Source: Sphingopyxis sp. | GTDB lineage: Bacteria; Pseudomonadota; Alphaproteobacteria; Sphingomonadales; Sphingomonadaceae | Length of the DNA stretch: 38,626 bases | Direction: 5' to 3' | NCBI RefSeq assembly: GCF_025869345.1 | Contig: NZ_JAOZVW010000075.1 | Span: 1-38,626 of the forward strand | Part shown: positions 16,758 through 26,132 of the stretch, piece by piece | Layout: every line of letters begins with the position of its first letter | How positions within the stretch are numbered: the first letter of the stretch is position 1 | Notes under the pieces: generated by a model | What the model saw: only the letters and a program-made list of their open reading frames with translations | Told to the model about the DNA's origin: nothing | The model's database searches: none | Made by a program: the position numbers and the translations under genes

Positions 16758-19700
16758 CTAGAAGTTGAAGCGGATACCGGCCGCGTAGCGGGCGAACCCT
16801 GGCGACACGAAGGTCACATTATTGCTGCTTCGCATATGCGCGCGCCGCCCCTCCCCGGTCAGGTTGATCGCCTCGACGAAGGCGGTGAAGCCGGGGATGA
16901 ATTCATAGCTCGCGCTGGCGTCGATCTGCCAATAGGCCTCGACATAGGTCGGGTTCGGCCCCGTCGATTGCAGGAACTTGTCGCGCCAGTTCCACGCGAC
17001 GCGCGCCTGCAGCCCGCCCTTGTCGTAATAGGCGACCGCGTTGGCGCTGTCGGAAAGCCCCGTAAGCGCGAACTGCGGCACCGACGCCGGCTGCGTATTG
17101 TCATAGACCGCGTCGCCGTTGACGATCGTGTAATTCAGCAGAACGCCGAAGCCGGTATCCCAGAAGCTGTGCTGGAGCGCGAACTCCCAGCCGTTCAGCG
17201 ACGCGGTCTGATCGCTATTGATCGGCTGCGTGATCTGGAAATTGAGCAGCGGATCGCCGGGCGCGCTGTTGATGACGCCGACATAGGTGCCTGGCCCGCC
17301 ACCGGTGATCGTCACCGTGTCGGGATAATGTTCGAAGATATATTGGCGGATCTGCGACACCGTCGCCCCCTGCCCGATCGCGGCAACCGCGGCGTTCCAG
17401 CGCGGCCCGTTCACCGGGGTGGTCAGTCCGAAGGCCGATGTATCGACGCGGGTGGTCGAGATGAAATTGCTGACATCCTTGTGGAACCAGCCGACCGACA
17501 CATAGCTGCCGGGCGCGTAATACCATTCGGCGGACAGGTCGATATTCTTCGACTTATAGGGGACGAGCCCCGGATTGCCCTGTGCGCCGGTGCCGCCGCC
17601 GACGCGGAACAGCGTGTCGAGCGTGCGCCCGCCCTGCATATTGGCATAGTCGGCGCGGGTGATCGTGTGGCTGTACGACGCGCGCAGCTTGACGTCCTGC
17701 AGCGGCGAGACGTCGAGGTCGAATGCCGGCAGCCAGTTTTCATACGAGCCCTTGAAGCGCGTGAAGTCGCTATCGCCCGACAGGACGATGTTGAATTCAT
17801 TCTCGCCCACCCAGCGCGTATCGACGGGGACCGGCACCAGCGCCGCCGACGAAATATCGGTGCTTTCGTAGCGCAGTCCGGCGACGAAATGCGCGGGATT
17901 GTCGAACAGATCGAATTTGGTCGCGACCTGCACATAGGGCGCCAGCGTCTTTTCGGTGATGCGCCGGTCGGTGTTGTAGGCCGCAATGCAGGTGCCGGGG
18001 ACCGCCTGCGCGCCGGTCAGCGGGTTGCTGCACGTGCCGTAGAGGCTCTCGATCAGGTCGGCCATCCGCTCGAAATCGAACGAATAGAAGCTCTGGATCA
18101 TCCCCGGCTGCGCGAGCCCGGGGAATTTGTCGGGCAGCGTCTGGAGCGTGAAGATGTCGTCGGGAATGTCCGACGCGGGCCCCGCCCCGCCCCAGGTGTC
18201 GTTCTGGATCGTGCCGAAGGCGGACCGCACGTTATTTTCGACATAGGATACGCCGAAATCGATACTGTCGAGGAAGCCGCCCTCATGGTCATAGCGGCCG
18301 TGCAATTGCACCTGGTTGATCTCGTCGCGGAAATAGGCGGCGCGGAACGCATTGCCCGTCGGCTGGATCAGCGCGGCGTTCAGCGGATCGATCCCCGGAT
18401 ACATTTCGTAGGACAGGACCGGCAGGTCGTTCTCGAAATTGATCATCTGGTTCTGGATGCCGAAGATCGCGTTGCCGACCGACATGCTCGACCCGAAGCG
18501 GTTGACCGGCTTCACCGTCGCCGTCGAATGATGCGCGTCGAAGTCGATCGTCACGCCGTCGTCGCCCTGCCAGGTCAGGTTGAAACCCAGCGAGCGGTTT
18601 TCGGCGCGGTTGTCGCTGAGCGCGCCGCTGTAGGACAGATCCTTGCCGCTGTTGAGCGTCGTCTCGCTCGGCGGCGCGGCGGGCGCCGCAAAATGTTCGG
18701 AATAGAAAATCGGCCCCGCGACCGGACCGTCGGTCCACGCGCTCGTCGTATCCTCATGGTTGAACCAGATTCCGACATTGCTGTTCCGCGTCTGCACCGT
18801 GTTGCGCGAATAGGTGTAATCGAGCGTCGCGGTCAGCCCATCGACGGGGCGGAATTGCAGCACCGCCTGCCCGTTGATCCGTTCGCGGTCGATGTCGTTG
18901 AGATCGTAGGAGCCATTCTGCGGCACCTGATAGACGTCGTCCGGCCCCGGGCGGTTGGTGATGTTGTCGAAGCGCGGATCGCCGGGGAAGGCGAGCCCGC
19001 CCCACATATTTTCATCGGACCCGAGATAGCCGTCGCGCCAGCCGACATTGGCCTGGTTCGTGCTCGACTTGCGCTTCTGATAGGAGCCGGTGATCAGGAT
19101 ACCGATCGTGTCGCCGGCGAACGTCGTGCTGAAGATGCCCGAGATTTCGGGCGTGATCGGATGGCCTTCGTTGCGCGACGAATCATAGACGCCCTTGACC
19201 GAAAGGCTGCCGTGCATCCCCGGCTTGTCGAGCGGGCGCGGGGTGCGGATGTTGATCGTCGAGCCGATCCCGCCCGATTCGACGGTCGCGCGGCCGCTCT
19301 TGTAGACCTCGACCGCGGCGATGCCTTCGGACGCGAGGTTGGCGAAGTCGAACGAACGCGACGAGGGCGCGCTGCCGCCGTCGCCGATGATCGCGGTCGG
19401 CATCTGGCGGCCGTTCAGCGTCACCAGGTTGAATTCGGGGCCGAAGCCGCGAACGGTGACGGTCGAGCCCTCGCCGTTCGAGCGGTCGATCGACACGCCG
19501 GTGATGCGCTGAAGCGATTCGGCGAGGTTGGTGTCGGGGAATTTGCCGATATCTTCGGACGAGATCGCATCGACGACGCCTTGCGCGTCGCGCTTGATCG
19601 CGGTCGCCGATTCGAGGCTGGCGCGGATGCCGGTCACGACGATCTCGTCGCCGCCGCCAGTGTCCGCCGGCGCCTCCTGCGCCATCGCGGTCTGTGCCGC

Positions 19701-19769
19701 CCCTATCAGCGACAGCGCCGACGTGCCGACCAGAAGCCTGGCGAGCCAATGCCTGTGCGAAGCCTGCAT
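16758..19769 (-). CDS. TonB-dependent outer-membrane receptor for a carbohydrate
   Basis: 1003 residues, the size of the oligosaccharide-type receptors. It has a signal peptide (residues 1-30, ending AQTAMA-QE), a TonB-box-like EIVVTG at 42-47, and a plug domain with IGKFPDTNLAESLQRITGVSIDR and a VRGFGPEFNLVTLNGRQMP segment. A long beta-barrel follows and ends in a terminal phenylalanine (RFNF). It imports ligand across the outer membrane using the proton gradient through TonB. GGGAGGG lies 6 bases before the ATG. Its promoter region carries two LacI-type operators and a TTGACA -35. With the GH3 hydrolase and permeases encoded next to it, a beta-glucan-type oligosaccharide is the likely ligand. 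Confidence 0.95.
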   Translation of the reverse strand: MQASHRHWLARLLVGTSALSLIGAAQTAMAQEAPADTGGGDEIVVTGIRASLESATAIKRDAQGVVDAISSEDIGKFPDTNLAESLQRITGVSIDRSNGEGSTVTVRGFGPEFNLVTLNGRQMPTAIIGDGGSAPSSRSFDFANLASEGIAAVEVYKSGRATVESGGIGSTINIRTPRPLDKPGMHGSLSVKGVYDSSRNEGHPITPEISGIFSTTFAGDTIGILITGSYQKRKSSTNQANVGWRDGYLGSDENMWGGLAFPGDPRFDNITNRPGPDDVYQVPQNGSYDLNDIDRERINGQAVLQFRPVDGLTATLDYTYSRNTVQTRNSNVGIWFNHEDTTSAWTDGPVAGPIFYSEHFAAPAAPPSETTLNSGKDLSYSGALSDNRAENRSLGFNLTWQGDDGVTIDFDAHHSTATVKPVNRFGSSMSVGNAIFGIQNQMINFENDLPVLSYEMYPGIDPLNAALIQPTGNAFRAAYFRDEINQVQLHGRYDHEGGFLDSIDFGVSYVENNVRSAFGTIQNDTWGGAGPASDIPDDIFTLQTLPDKFPGLAQPGMIQSFYSFDFERMADLIESLYGTCSNPLTGAQAVPGTCIAAYNTDRRITEKTLAPYVQVATKFDLFDNPAHFVAGLRYESTDISSAALVPVPVDTRWVGENEFNIVLSGDSDFTRFKGSYENWLPAFDLDVSPLQDVKLRASYSHTITRADYANMQGGRTLDTLFRVGGGTGAQGNPGLVPYKSKNIDLSAEWYYAPGSYVSVGWFHKDVSNFISTTRVDTSAFGLTTPVNGPRWNAAVAAIGQGATVSQIRQYIFEHYPDTVTITGGGPGTYVGVINSAPGDPLLNFQITQPINSDQTASLNGWEFALQHSFWDTGFGVLLNYTIVNGDAVYDNTQPASVPQFALTGLSDSANAVAYYDKGGLQARVAWNWRDKFLQSTGPNPTYVEAYWQIDASASYEFIPGFTAFVEAINLTGEGRRAHMRSSNNVTFVSPGFARYAAGIRFNF

Positions 19770-19812
19770 CCTGAACCCTCCCGATTGAGCCGCTCTGATG
19801 ACGGCGTTTTCA

Positions 19813-19826
19813 TGTGAACGTTCACC
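19813..19826. promoter_or_regulatory. LacI-family operator A of the receptor gene
   Basis: TGTGAACGTTCACC, containing the perfect 12-base palindrome GTGAACGTTCAC (19814-19825). It overlaps the likely -10 region, so binding should block transcription. Confidence 0.75.
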
Positions 19827-19851
19827 TAAATGATAACGTTCCCTTTGTCAA
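19823..19851 (-). promoter_or_regulatory. Putative sigma-70 promoter of the receptor gene
   Basis: A consensus -35 TTGACA (19846-19851, minus strand) lies 17 bases before a poor -10, TAGGTG (19823-19828). Operator B fills the spacer and operator A covers the -10. Confidence 0.5.
19831..19844. promoter_or_regulatory. LacI-family operator B of the receptor gene
   Basis: TGATAACGTTCCCT. Its centre is 18 bases from that of operator A, inside the spacer between the -35 and -10. Two sites this close could bind two repressor dimers on nearby faces of the helix. Confidence 0.65.
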
Positions 19852-20086
19852 TGCGTCGACGGGCTCTCCATGGAGGAAACGCCGGGAGGGATCGATCGTT
19901 TCATAAGGGGGAGAAGGCGCATCGACCCACCCGGAAATCGATCAAGAAAATATTGAATATAAATGATTTTACAAGATTGCGCCGACGGCGCGCCCGCAAT
20001 CCCCCGTCGCGCGGAGCGGCAACCGTGAGGCGGTTGCGATTACGAATGCAATGCGCAATCGGCCGATCACCTCTTGGCCCCATATG

Positions 20087-20116
20087 GAAAGGGCCCGCCA
20101 GCAGGCGGGCCCTTTC
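20087..20116. terminator. Strong hairpin, 13-bp perfect stem
   Basis: GAAAGGGCCCGCC / GGCGGGCCCTTTC with an AGCA loop. It has A and T ends on both sides, so it could stop transcription from the minus strand (end of the autotransporter). It is the outermost and most stable of three hairpins. Confidence 0.7.
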
Positions 20117-20121
20117 AGGCC

Positions 20122-20142
20122 TCCGGCACATGACGTGCCGGA
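20122..20142. terminator. Second hairpin downstream of the autotransporter
   Basis: TCCGGCAC / GTGCCGGA, 8-bp perfect stem with a 5-base loop. Confidence 0.45.
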
Positions 20143-20198
20143 AGCCCATCCTTCCGCTCAGGGTCGCAGCGAGCATCAGGATATCGTCTGTATCGGAT

Positions 20199-20230
20199 GG
20201 GGCCGGAGCGATTGACCATGCTCCGGCCCC
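20199..20230. terminator. Third hairpin downstream of the autotransporter
   Basis: GGGGCCGGAGC / GCTCCGGCCCC, 11-bp perfect stem with a 10-base loop, starting 37 bases after the autotransporter stop codon. Confidence 0.5.
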
Positions 20231-20266
20231 GAACCGCGTGTCCTCCATCCAACCGGGGTAGTGTGG

Positions 20267-23200
20267 TCAGAAGGCGATCCGCGCGGTTATCCGCACACCG
20301 TGCGTGCTGCGATCCGACGCGAGCGTGCCGCTGTAGGCGGCGCCGATCCGCAGATTGCCCGCGCTGTAGTCGAAGCCCGCCTCGACCTCGGCCGAGCTCT
20401 TCGGGATCAGCGTGCCGAGCAGCGCGAAGCTGCCGCCGCCGGTCGCGAAGCCGGCCAGCGCCGCCGCCCCGCGATCGCCCGACGCGCGGTTCCACGCCGC
20501 CGACAGATAGGGCTGGAAGCCCGGCTGATCGGCGTTGAGGCGCGCCCGGGCGCCGAGGCTGAGGAAGGTCGTTTCCTGCTCGGCCTGGGCGAGCGCGAGC
20601 GCGGCATTGCCGCCCGTCTCGGCGAAGGCGTCGCTCTTGGTGCGGACATGCGCGATCCGGGCGAAGGGGGTGAGCGCGAGGCTGCCCGTCTTCACATCAT
20701 ATCCGGCCTCGGCGAACAGTTGCAGCGTGTTCGCATCGCGGTTCGATTCGAGCGTCTGCGCAAGCGGCGTGAAGCCGATCGTGCGCACCGTGTCGACATC
20801 GTGCCAGCCATAGGCGAGCCCGGCCGCGCCGCGGAAGCCCGCGCCGGTGCCGTAGGTCAGATGCGCGGCCAGATATTTGCTGTCGGCCTTTGCCCGGTCG
20901 CTGCGGCCGCCGAAGCGGAAGTCGGAATTGCCGATCCCCGCCGACAGCGCCGCGGCGAAGCCCTTGCCGCCATAGCCGATGCCGGTCACAAAGCCCTTGT
21001 GGTCGCTGTCCATCGCGAAGCGGCCCGCCTTGGCGTCGAAATCGCCCCAGCCGCCGAAGGCCGAACCCCAGACGAACAGGCTCGCCTCCTCCGGCCCCGT
21101 CAGCCCGTAGAGCGCATTGCGCAGGTGACGGCTGTCGTCGGTGAGGCCGCTGATCGTGCTCGCGAGAATTTCGCCCGACAGATCGCCGAACGCCGTCTGC
21201 GCGCCCGCCGCATTCTGGTTCACCACCGCCTCGAACAGCGGATCGTCGATACCGCGCGCCTGCACCGCGGCGGCGGCGCCCGCCTGGTTGAAGCCGATCG
21301 CGACATCGGCGAAATCGACGTCGTTGCGATAGAGCGACAGCGTCACCGCCGTGGTGCTGTAGCGCAGCAGCGGATCGAGGAAGGCGAGATCGCTCGTCAC
21401 CGAACCGAAGGTGCCGTCGATGCCGCCTGCGCCGGTGACGATCACATAATCGGTGCGGCCGTTGTAGTCGCCGTCTTCGGCGAGCACCGCGACGCTCGCG
21501 CCGCTGTCGATCGTGACGGTGCCGGTCGCATCGACCCGGTCGCCCTGGCCCGCGGCATTGACCTCGACTTCATAGATCGAGCCCGCGGCGAAGGTCAGGT
21601 CGCCCGCGACGGTCAGGCGGCCGATCGAGTTGCCCGGGGTCAGCTTGCCGTCGCCGTTGATCGTCGTCGTCCCGACGCTGCCGTTGCCGCCGAGCGCGCC
21701 GCCCGCGTTCACCGTGACGTCGGAGACGATCGAGCCGTTGACCGCGAGCTTGCCGCCGTCAACCGTGGTCGGGCCGGTGTAATCGCTGTCGCCCGACAGG
21801 TTCAGCGTGCCGTCGCCCGTCTTGACGAAGCCGCCGCTGCCCGAGATCGCGCCGGCGAACTCGCTGTTATCGGCCTGATCGACAGTAAGCTGGCTATCGC
21901 CGAGGACGACCTGGGCGTCGCCTTCGCCCGCCAGGCCGCCGATCGTCTGGTCGGTGCCGGTGATGTCGAGCGAACCGCCTTCGCCGAGGTTGAACTCGGT
22001 TTCGGGGTCGATGATGCCGCCGATGCGAACCGCGCCGCCGAAGATGTTGGTGACGCCCTGGAAGGCATAGTCGCCTATGAAGGTCAGCGTGCCGGCGCCG
22101 CGCTTGTCGAGTGTGCCGCTACCCGAGAAGGCGCCGAGGAAGTCGTAATCGTCCGACCGATTGAAGACGAAGCGGCCGTCGTTGACGATATTGCCCTCGA
22201 AGCTGCCCTCGGTGCCGCCGGCGCCGAGCTCGAAAGAACCGTCGCCTTCGGTGACGACGTCGCCCTGGAGCAGGCCGGTCAGGACCAGGCCGCCGTTCGA
22301 GACGATGGTGCCGCCGGTGTGGCCCACCGTATCGGTATCGACGGTGAACACCGCGTCGCCGATCAGTTGCAGCTTGCCGCTGCCGCTGATCGTCAGCTCG
22401 TCGAGGTTGGACACGGTCTCGTCGTCGCCGAAGTTCAACACGAGGAGGCCGTTGGTGACGACCGACGCGGTCAGGATCGGCGAATCGGCTTCACCGCCGA
22501 CCGTCACCTCATTGACCTGAAGCGCCGCGCCTTCGTCGATCGCGACCTGGCCGAACTCGCCGACCACGCCCGCCGTCGACCAATAGCCCGCCGCGACCTG
22601 CAATTCCTCGAACCCGGCCGCCGCAGTGAGTTGCTGCGCCTCGGTGAGCTCCAATATGTCGCCGTCGAGGGTCAGCCGGTCGGTGCCTTCGCCCGCATCG
22701 ACGAGGCCGTCGATGGCGCTGCCGGTGCGCAGGGTCACAGTGTCATCGAAGGCATCGAGCTGAACCGCAACCCCGCCCCCGCCGGTGAGCGTCCCCGAAT
22801 TGGTGACGGCCGCCTGGACATGGGCGGTAATCGCGGCGCCCTCGGCGCTCGAAATCGTGCCGCTGTTGGTGAAGATGCCGGTCAGCCCGTCGGGGTCGGC
22901 GAGGCCGCTCTGGATCAGCACGCCGCCGACAGTGCCGTCGATTGTGCCCGCATTCTCGACCGAACCGCCGCCCGACAGGATCACGCCGAAGCGGTCGCCG
23001 CCGATCGCGCCGCCGTCGCTGTTGACGACGCTCGCCGTAAAGTCCGCAGCATCCTGTCCGTCATAGGCGAACATCGAGACGCCATCGGCCAGCGCGCTGC
23101 CGGTGCCGGTGATCGCGCCGCTGTTGGCAACGCTGCCGCCGCCGATCAGGCGGACGCCGTCGTTCGATTCGCCCGCGATCGTCCCGCTATTTTCAACCTG

Positions 23201-25951
23201 GGTGCCGATAGCGAGGCCGACCAGTCCGTTGACGTCCTCGTCGAACTGATAGGCGGTGGTGATCCCCGCACCGGCGCCCGAGATGGCGCCGCTGTTGGTC
23301 ACGCTCGACGCGGCGGTGGTGATCGTGATGCCCGCATCGGGCGCCGCGTCGAAACCGTCGTAGGTGCCTTCGCCGCGGACCGTGCCCGCATTGTTCACGG
23401 CGAGCGTGCCGGTCGCGAAGGAATAAATGCCCGACGTCGCGCCGGTGATCGTCGCGCCCTCGGCATTGGTGACCGTCACATCGGCGCGCGAACCCTGCGA
23501 CACCGCGGCGCCGAAATCGCTGACGATCGTGCCGCTGTTCTCCAGCGTGGCGGTCGACATGTCGCTGCCGAAGCCGACGCCATAGCCGTCGCCGCCGCTG
23601 CCGCCGAGGTCGCCAGTGCCGTGGATCGTGCCCGAGTTGACGACGCTGGCGGTCAGTCCGCTGCGATCCTCGTTCGGGTCGGAGTTGAGCGCCGTTCCCT
23701 GGATGAAGACGCCGCCGGCAACGCCCATGATCTCGCCCGCATTGTCGACGGCACCGCCGCCCGACAGGATGATGCCGAAACGCTGACCGGCGATCGAGCC
23801 GCCTTCTTCGTTGGTGACGAGTGCGCCATAATCCTCGTTCGCCTGATCGTTATAAGCATACATCGAGACGCCATCGGCCAGCGTGCTGCCAGTGCCGGTG
23901 ATCGTGCCGCTGTTGGCAACGCTGCCGCCGCCGATCAGGCGGACGCCGTCGTTCGATTCGCCCGCGATCGTCCCGCTATTTTCAACCTGGGTGCCGATGG
24001 CGAGGCCGACCAGTCCGTTGACGTCCTCGTCGAACTGATAAGCGGTGGTGATCCCCGCCCCGGCGCCCGAGATGGTGCCGCTGTTGGTCACGCTCGACGC
24101 GGCGGTGGTGATCGTGATGCCCGCGTCGGGCGCCGCGTCGAAACCGTCGTAGCTGCCCTCGCCGCGAATGATGCCCGCATTGGTTACCGCGAGCGTGCCG
24201 GTCGCGAAGGAATAGATGCCCGACGTCGCGCCGGTGATCGTCCCGCCCTCCGCGTTGGTGACCGTCAGATCGGCGCGCGAACCCTGCGATACCGCGGCGC
24301 CGAAATCGCTGATGATCGTGCCGCTGTTCTCCAGCGTGGCGGTCGACATGTCGCTGCCGAAGCCGACGCCATAGCCGTCACCGCCGCTGCCGCCGAGGTC
24401 GCCGTCGCCGCGGATCGTCCCCGAATTGACGACGCGCGCGGTCAGGCCGCTGCGATCCTCGTTCGGGTCGGAGTTGAGCGCCGTGCCCTGGATATAGACG
24501 CCCCCGCTGCCGCCCCGGATCGACCCGGCGTTGACGACCTCGCCGCCGCCCGAAAGGATGACGCCAAAGCGGTGCGCCGCGATATCACCGCCTTCTTCGT
24601 TGGTGACGAGGGCGCTGTAATCTTCGTTCGCCTGGTCGGTCTGAGCGAACATCGAAATGCCGTCGGCATAGTCTGCGATCTGGCCATAGATCGTGCCGCT
24701 GTTGGTCACGCTGCCCCCGCCGATCAGGCGGACGCCGTCATCGCTCTCCCCGATGATCGTGCCCTCGTTGACGACGCTGGTGCCCGTCGCCCGGCCCTCG
24801 AAGACCCCGGGGCCGACCTGGAAGACGCCGGTGGTGATGCCGAACTGGCCACCCTGGATCGTGCCGCGGTTGGTGATCACCGCGTCGGCGGTGAGGATGT
24901 TGATCCCGGTCTGTGCGTCGCCGCGGATCATGCCGTCGTTTTCGACGACGAGCCGGCTGGTGTTGGCTGTGATGGCGACGCCGCCCGAGGCGATTTCGGC
25001 ATCCTCGGCATTGTTGATGACAAGATCGCCCGTCGACTGGCCGACGATGCCGAGCGCCTGTCCATTGATGATCCCGCCATTGTTGATCGTCGCCGTATCG
25101 AGCGAACCGCCCGCGACGACGCCGAGCAGGCCGAGGACAACGCCATTATTGTCGAGGGTCGCGCTCCGCCCTTCCTGTGCCTCGCTTGCCCCCATGACGA
25201 TGCCGATCGGAGTCGTCCCAGCGGCGGGATTGAAGCCGCCGGTGCTGCGGACCAGGCCGTCATTCTCGATCGTCCCGCCGCCCTGCAGCAGAATGCCGAA
25301 GGTCTGGCCCTCGATCGTGCCGTCCTCATCGTTCACGATCGACCCGATGCCGGTCGCATCGGGGGCGATCGCATCGGCGAACTCGATGATGGAAACGCCG
25401 ATGCCACTTCCGTATGTGCCGCCATTGACGTTGTTAAAGCCCTGAATAAGGCCGCTGTTGGTGACGCTGCCGCCACCGATCAACCCAACGCCGGAGCCGC
25501 CTTCGCCGAGGATCGTTCCGCTGTTGATGACGCTGGTGTCGGCGGCCAGCGGTTGCGGCGGCAGTTCCTCACCCGCCTCATCCTCGCTGAAGAAAAGGGT
25601 ATTCACGATGCCGTGAGCCGCGCCGGAAATGGTGCCGCCGTTGGTGATCGACGATCCCGGCTGGGCGATGACGATCCCGCCGCCGGGCCGGCTGTCGATC
25701 GCGCCGGAGAAAGCCCCGTTACCGCGGATGGAGCCCTGATTGTCGACGATCACCGGACCATTGTCGGCATAAATGCCGATTTCCCCGCCCACGACCTCTT
25801 CACCCTCGCCGACCGAGATTTCCAGCGGGTCGGGTTGGTCGTTGTGGATGCCAAAACTGTCCTGCGCCTGCGCAGCGGGCGTAAGCTGCAGGATCGAGAG
25901 CCCGGCGATCGCGCTCGTTGCGAGCAGGCGCGATTTTGAAATATTCGACAT
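20267..25951 (-). CDS. Giant type V autotransporter (adhesin-like, repetitive passenger)
   Basis: 1894 residues. The signal peptide MSNISKSRLLATSAIAGLSI ends near AAQAQD. The passenger, ~1500 residues, is a beta-helix type made of short repeats such as VTNSGTI, ENSGTI and NNAGTI, and is rich in Gly, Asn, Ser and Thr with no cysteine seen. A PATR/autochaperone-like segment follows (GGALGGNGSVG, LTPGNSIGRLTVAGDL). The last ~280 residues form the outer-membrane beta-barrel, ending in phenylalanine (ARIAF). The chosen ATG begins the signal peptide and has AGGGGGA upstream; an open frame to a GTG further up is not signal-like. The passenger holds 789-base direct repeats. It is probably a surface adhesin or biofilm factor. 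A LuxR-type regulator gene lies just upstream on the same strand. Confidence 0.93.
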   Translation of the reverse strand: MSNISKSRLLATSAIAGLSILQLTPAAQAQDSFGIHNDQPDPLEISVGEGEEVVGGEIGIYADNGPVIVDNQGSIRGNGAFSGAIDSRPGGGIVIAQPGSSITNGGTISGAAHGIVNTLFFSEDEAGEELPPQPLAADTSVINSGTILGEGGSGVGLIGGGSVTNSGLIQGFNNVNGGTYGSGIGVSIIEFADAIAPDATGIGSIVNDEDGTIEGQTFGILLQGGGTIENDGLVRSTGGFNPAAGTTPIGIVMGASEAQEGRSATLDNNGVVLGLLGVVAGGSLDTATINNGGIINGQALGIVGQSTGDLVINNAEDAEIASGGVAITANTSRLVVENDGMIRGDAQTGINILTADAVITNRGTIQGGQFGITTGVFQVGPGVFEGRATGTSVVNEGTIIGESDDGVRLIGGGSVTNSGTIYGQIADYADGISMFAQTDQANEDYSALVTNEEGGDIAAHRFGVILSGGGEVVNAGSIRGGSGGVYIQGTALNSDPNEDRSGLTARVVNSGTIRGDGDLGGSGGDGYGVGFGSDMSTATLENSGTIISDFGAAVSQGSRADLTVTNAEGGTITGATSGIYSFATGTLAVTNAGIIRGEGSYDGFDAAPDAGITITTAASSVTNSGTISGAGAGITTAYQFDEDVNGLVGLAIGTQVENSGTIAGESNDGVRLIGGGSVANSGTITGTGSTLADGVSMYAYNDQANEDYGALVTNEEGGSIAGQRFGIILSGGGAVDNAGEIMGVAGGVFIQGTALNSDPNEDRSGLTASVVNSGTIHGTGDLGGSGGDGYGVGFGSDMSTATLENSGTIVSDFGAAVSQGSRADVTVTNAEGATITGATSGIYSFATGTLAVNNAGTVRGEGTYDGFDAAPDAGITITTAASSVTNSGAISGAGAGITTAYQFDEDVNGLVGLAIGTQVENSGTIAGESNDGVRLIGGGSVANSGAITGTGSALADGVSMFAYDGQDAADFTASVVNSDGGAIGGDRFGVILSGGGSVENAGTIDGTVGGVLIQSGLADPDGLTGIFTNSGTISSAEGAAITAHVQAAVTNSGTLTGGGGVAVQLDAFDDTVTLRTGSAIDGLVDAGEGTDRLTLDGDILELTEAQQLTAAAGFEELQVAAGYWSTAGVVGEFGQVAIDEGAALQVNEVTVGGEADSPILTASVVTNGLLVLNFGDDETVSNLDELTISGSGKLQLIGDAVFTVDTDTVGHTGGTIVSNGGLVLTGLLQGDVVTEGDGSFELGAGGTEGSFEGNIVNDGRFVFNRSDDYDFLGAFSGSGTLDKRGAGTLTFIGDYAFQGVTNIFGGAVRIGGIIDPETEFNLGEGGSLDITGTDQTIGGLAGEGDAQVVLGDSQLTVDQADNSEFAGAISGSGGFVKTGDGTLNLSGDSDYTGPTTVDGGKLAVNGSIVSDVTVNAGGALGGNGSVGTTTINGDGKLTPGNSIGRLTVAGDLTFAAGSIYEVEVNAAGQGDRVDATGTVTIDSGASVAVLAEDGDYNGRTDYVIVTGAGGIDGTFGSVTSDLAFLDPLLRYSTTAVTLSLYRNDVDFADVAIGFNQAGAAAAVQARGIDDPLFEAVVNQNAAGAQTAFGDLSGEILASTISGLTDDSRHLRNALYGLTGPEEASLFVWGSAFGGWGDFDAKAGRFAMDSDHKGFVTGIGYGGKGFAAALSAGIGNSDFRFGGRSDRAKADSKYLAAHLTYGTGAGFRGAAGLAYGWHDVDTVRTIGFTPLAQTLESNRDANTLQLFAEAGYDVKTGSLALTPFARIAHVRTKSDAFAETGGNAALALAQAEQETTFLSLGARARLNADQPGFQPYLSAAWNRASGDRGAAALAGFATGGGSFALLGTLIPKSSAEVEAGFDYSAGNLRIGAAYSGTLASDRSTHGVRITARIAF
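22971..24780. repeat. 789-bp direct repeats within the autotransporter passenger
   Basis: Landmarks recur every 789 bases: CCCGACAGGA at 22971 and 23760 and CCCGAAAGGA at 24549; GCCGATCAGG at 23141, 23930 and 24719. Copies 22971-23759 and 23760-24548 are nearly identical for several hundred bases; the third is partial and diverged. The period is 263 codons, so the frame is kept and copy number can change without breaking the gene. In the protein this covers roughly residues 390-995. Confidence 0.88.
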
Positions 25952-26114
25952 GACGTAGTTTCCCCCTGGTTCTGAAAGTCCGAGCGAAAGGGTCTCCGCA
26001 AGCGCACCGCGCTCCGGCCTCCCCTTGTCTGCAATGTTCGTCACGACCCCCGTGATCGACGGCCTACTTAACCGCTTAACAACAGCCGTAATTTATCCGC
26101 CGTCTTGGCGTCAT

Positions 26115-26127
26115 CCCCCGGCGGGGG
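26115..26127. terminator. GC hairpin after the LuxR-type regulator gene
   Basis: CCCCC-GGC-GGGGG, just past the stop codon on the minus strand. Short; a weak terminator at best. Confidence 0.3.
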
Positions 26128-26132
26128 GGTCC

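Larger units (their letters stand above)
19770..20266. other. Intergenic region between receptor and autotransporter
   Basis: 497 bases. The left part holds the receptor promoter and two operators. The stretch 19870-20000 is AT-richer than its surroundings, without a gene I can support. The right part holds three perfect hairpins (20087-20230) downstream of the autotransporter stop. A 115-codon open frame on the minus strand is arginine-rich and looks spurious. Confidence 0.6.

Noticed and set aside
19901-20248. 115-codon minus-strand frame between receptor and autotransporter
   Set aside because: It runs through three hairpins, is Arg-rich and has no recognisable domain or ribosome site.
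22971-24780. CRISPR-like array
   Set aside because: The repeats are long, in frame, and encode autotransporter passenger; no short repeat/spacer structure exists.
20261-25939. A 1892-codon open frame opposite the autotransporter
   Set aside because: Its apparent repeats simply mirror the real passenger repeats. No signal peptide or known motif; the other strand has signal peptide, passenger and barrel.
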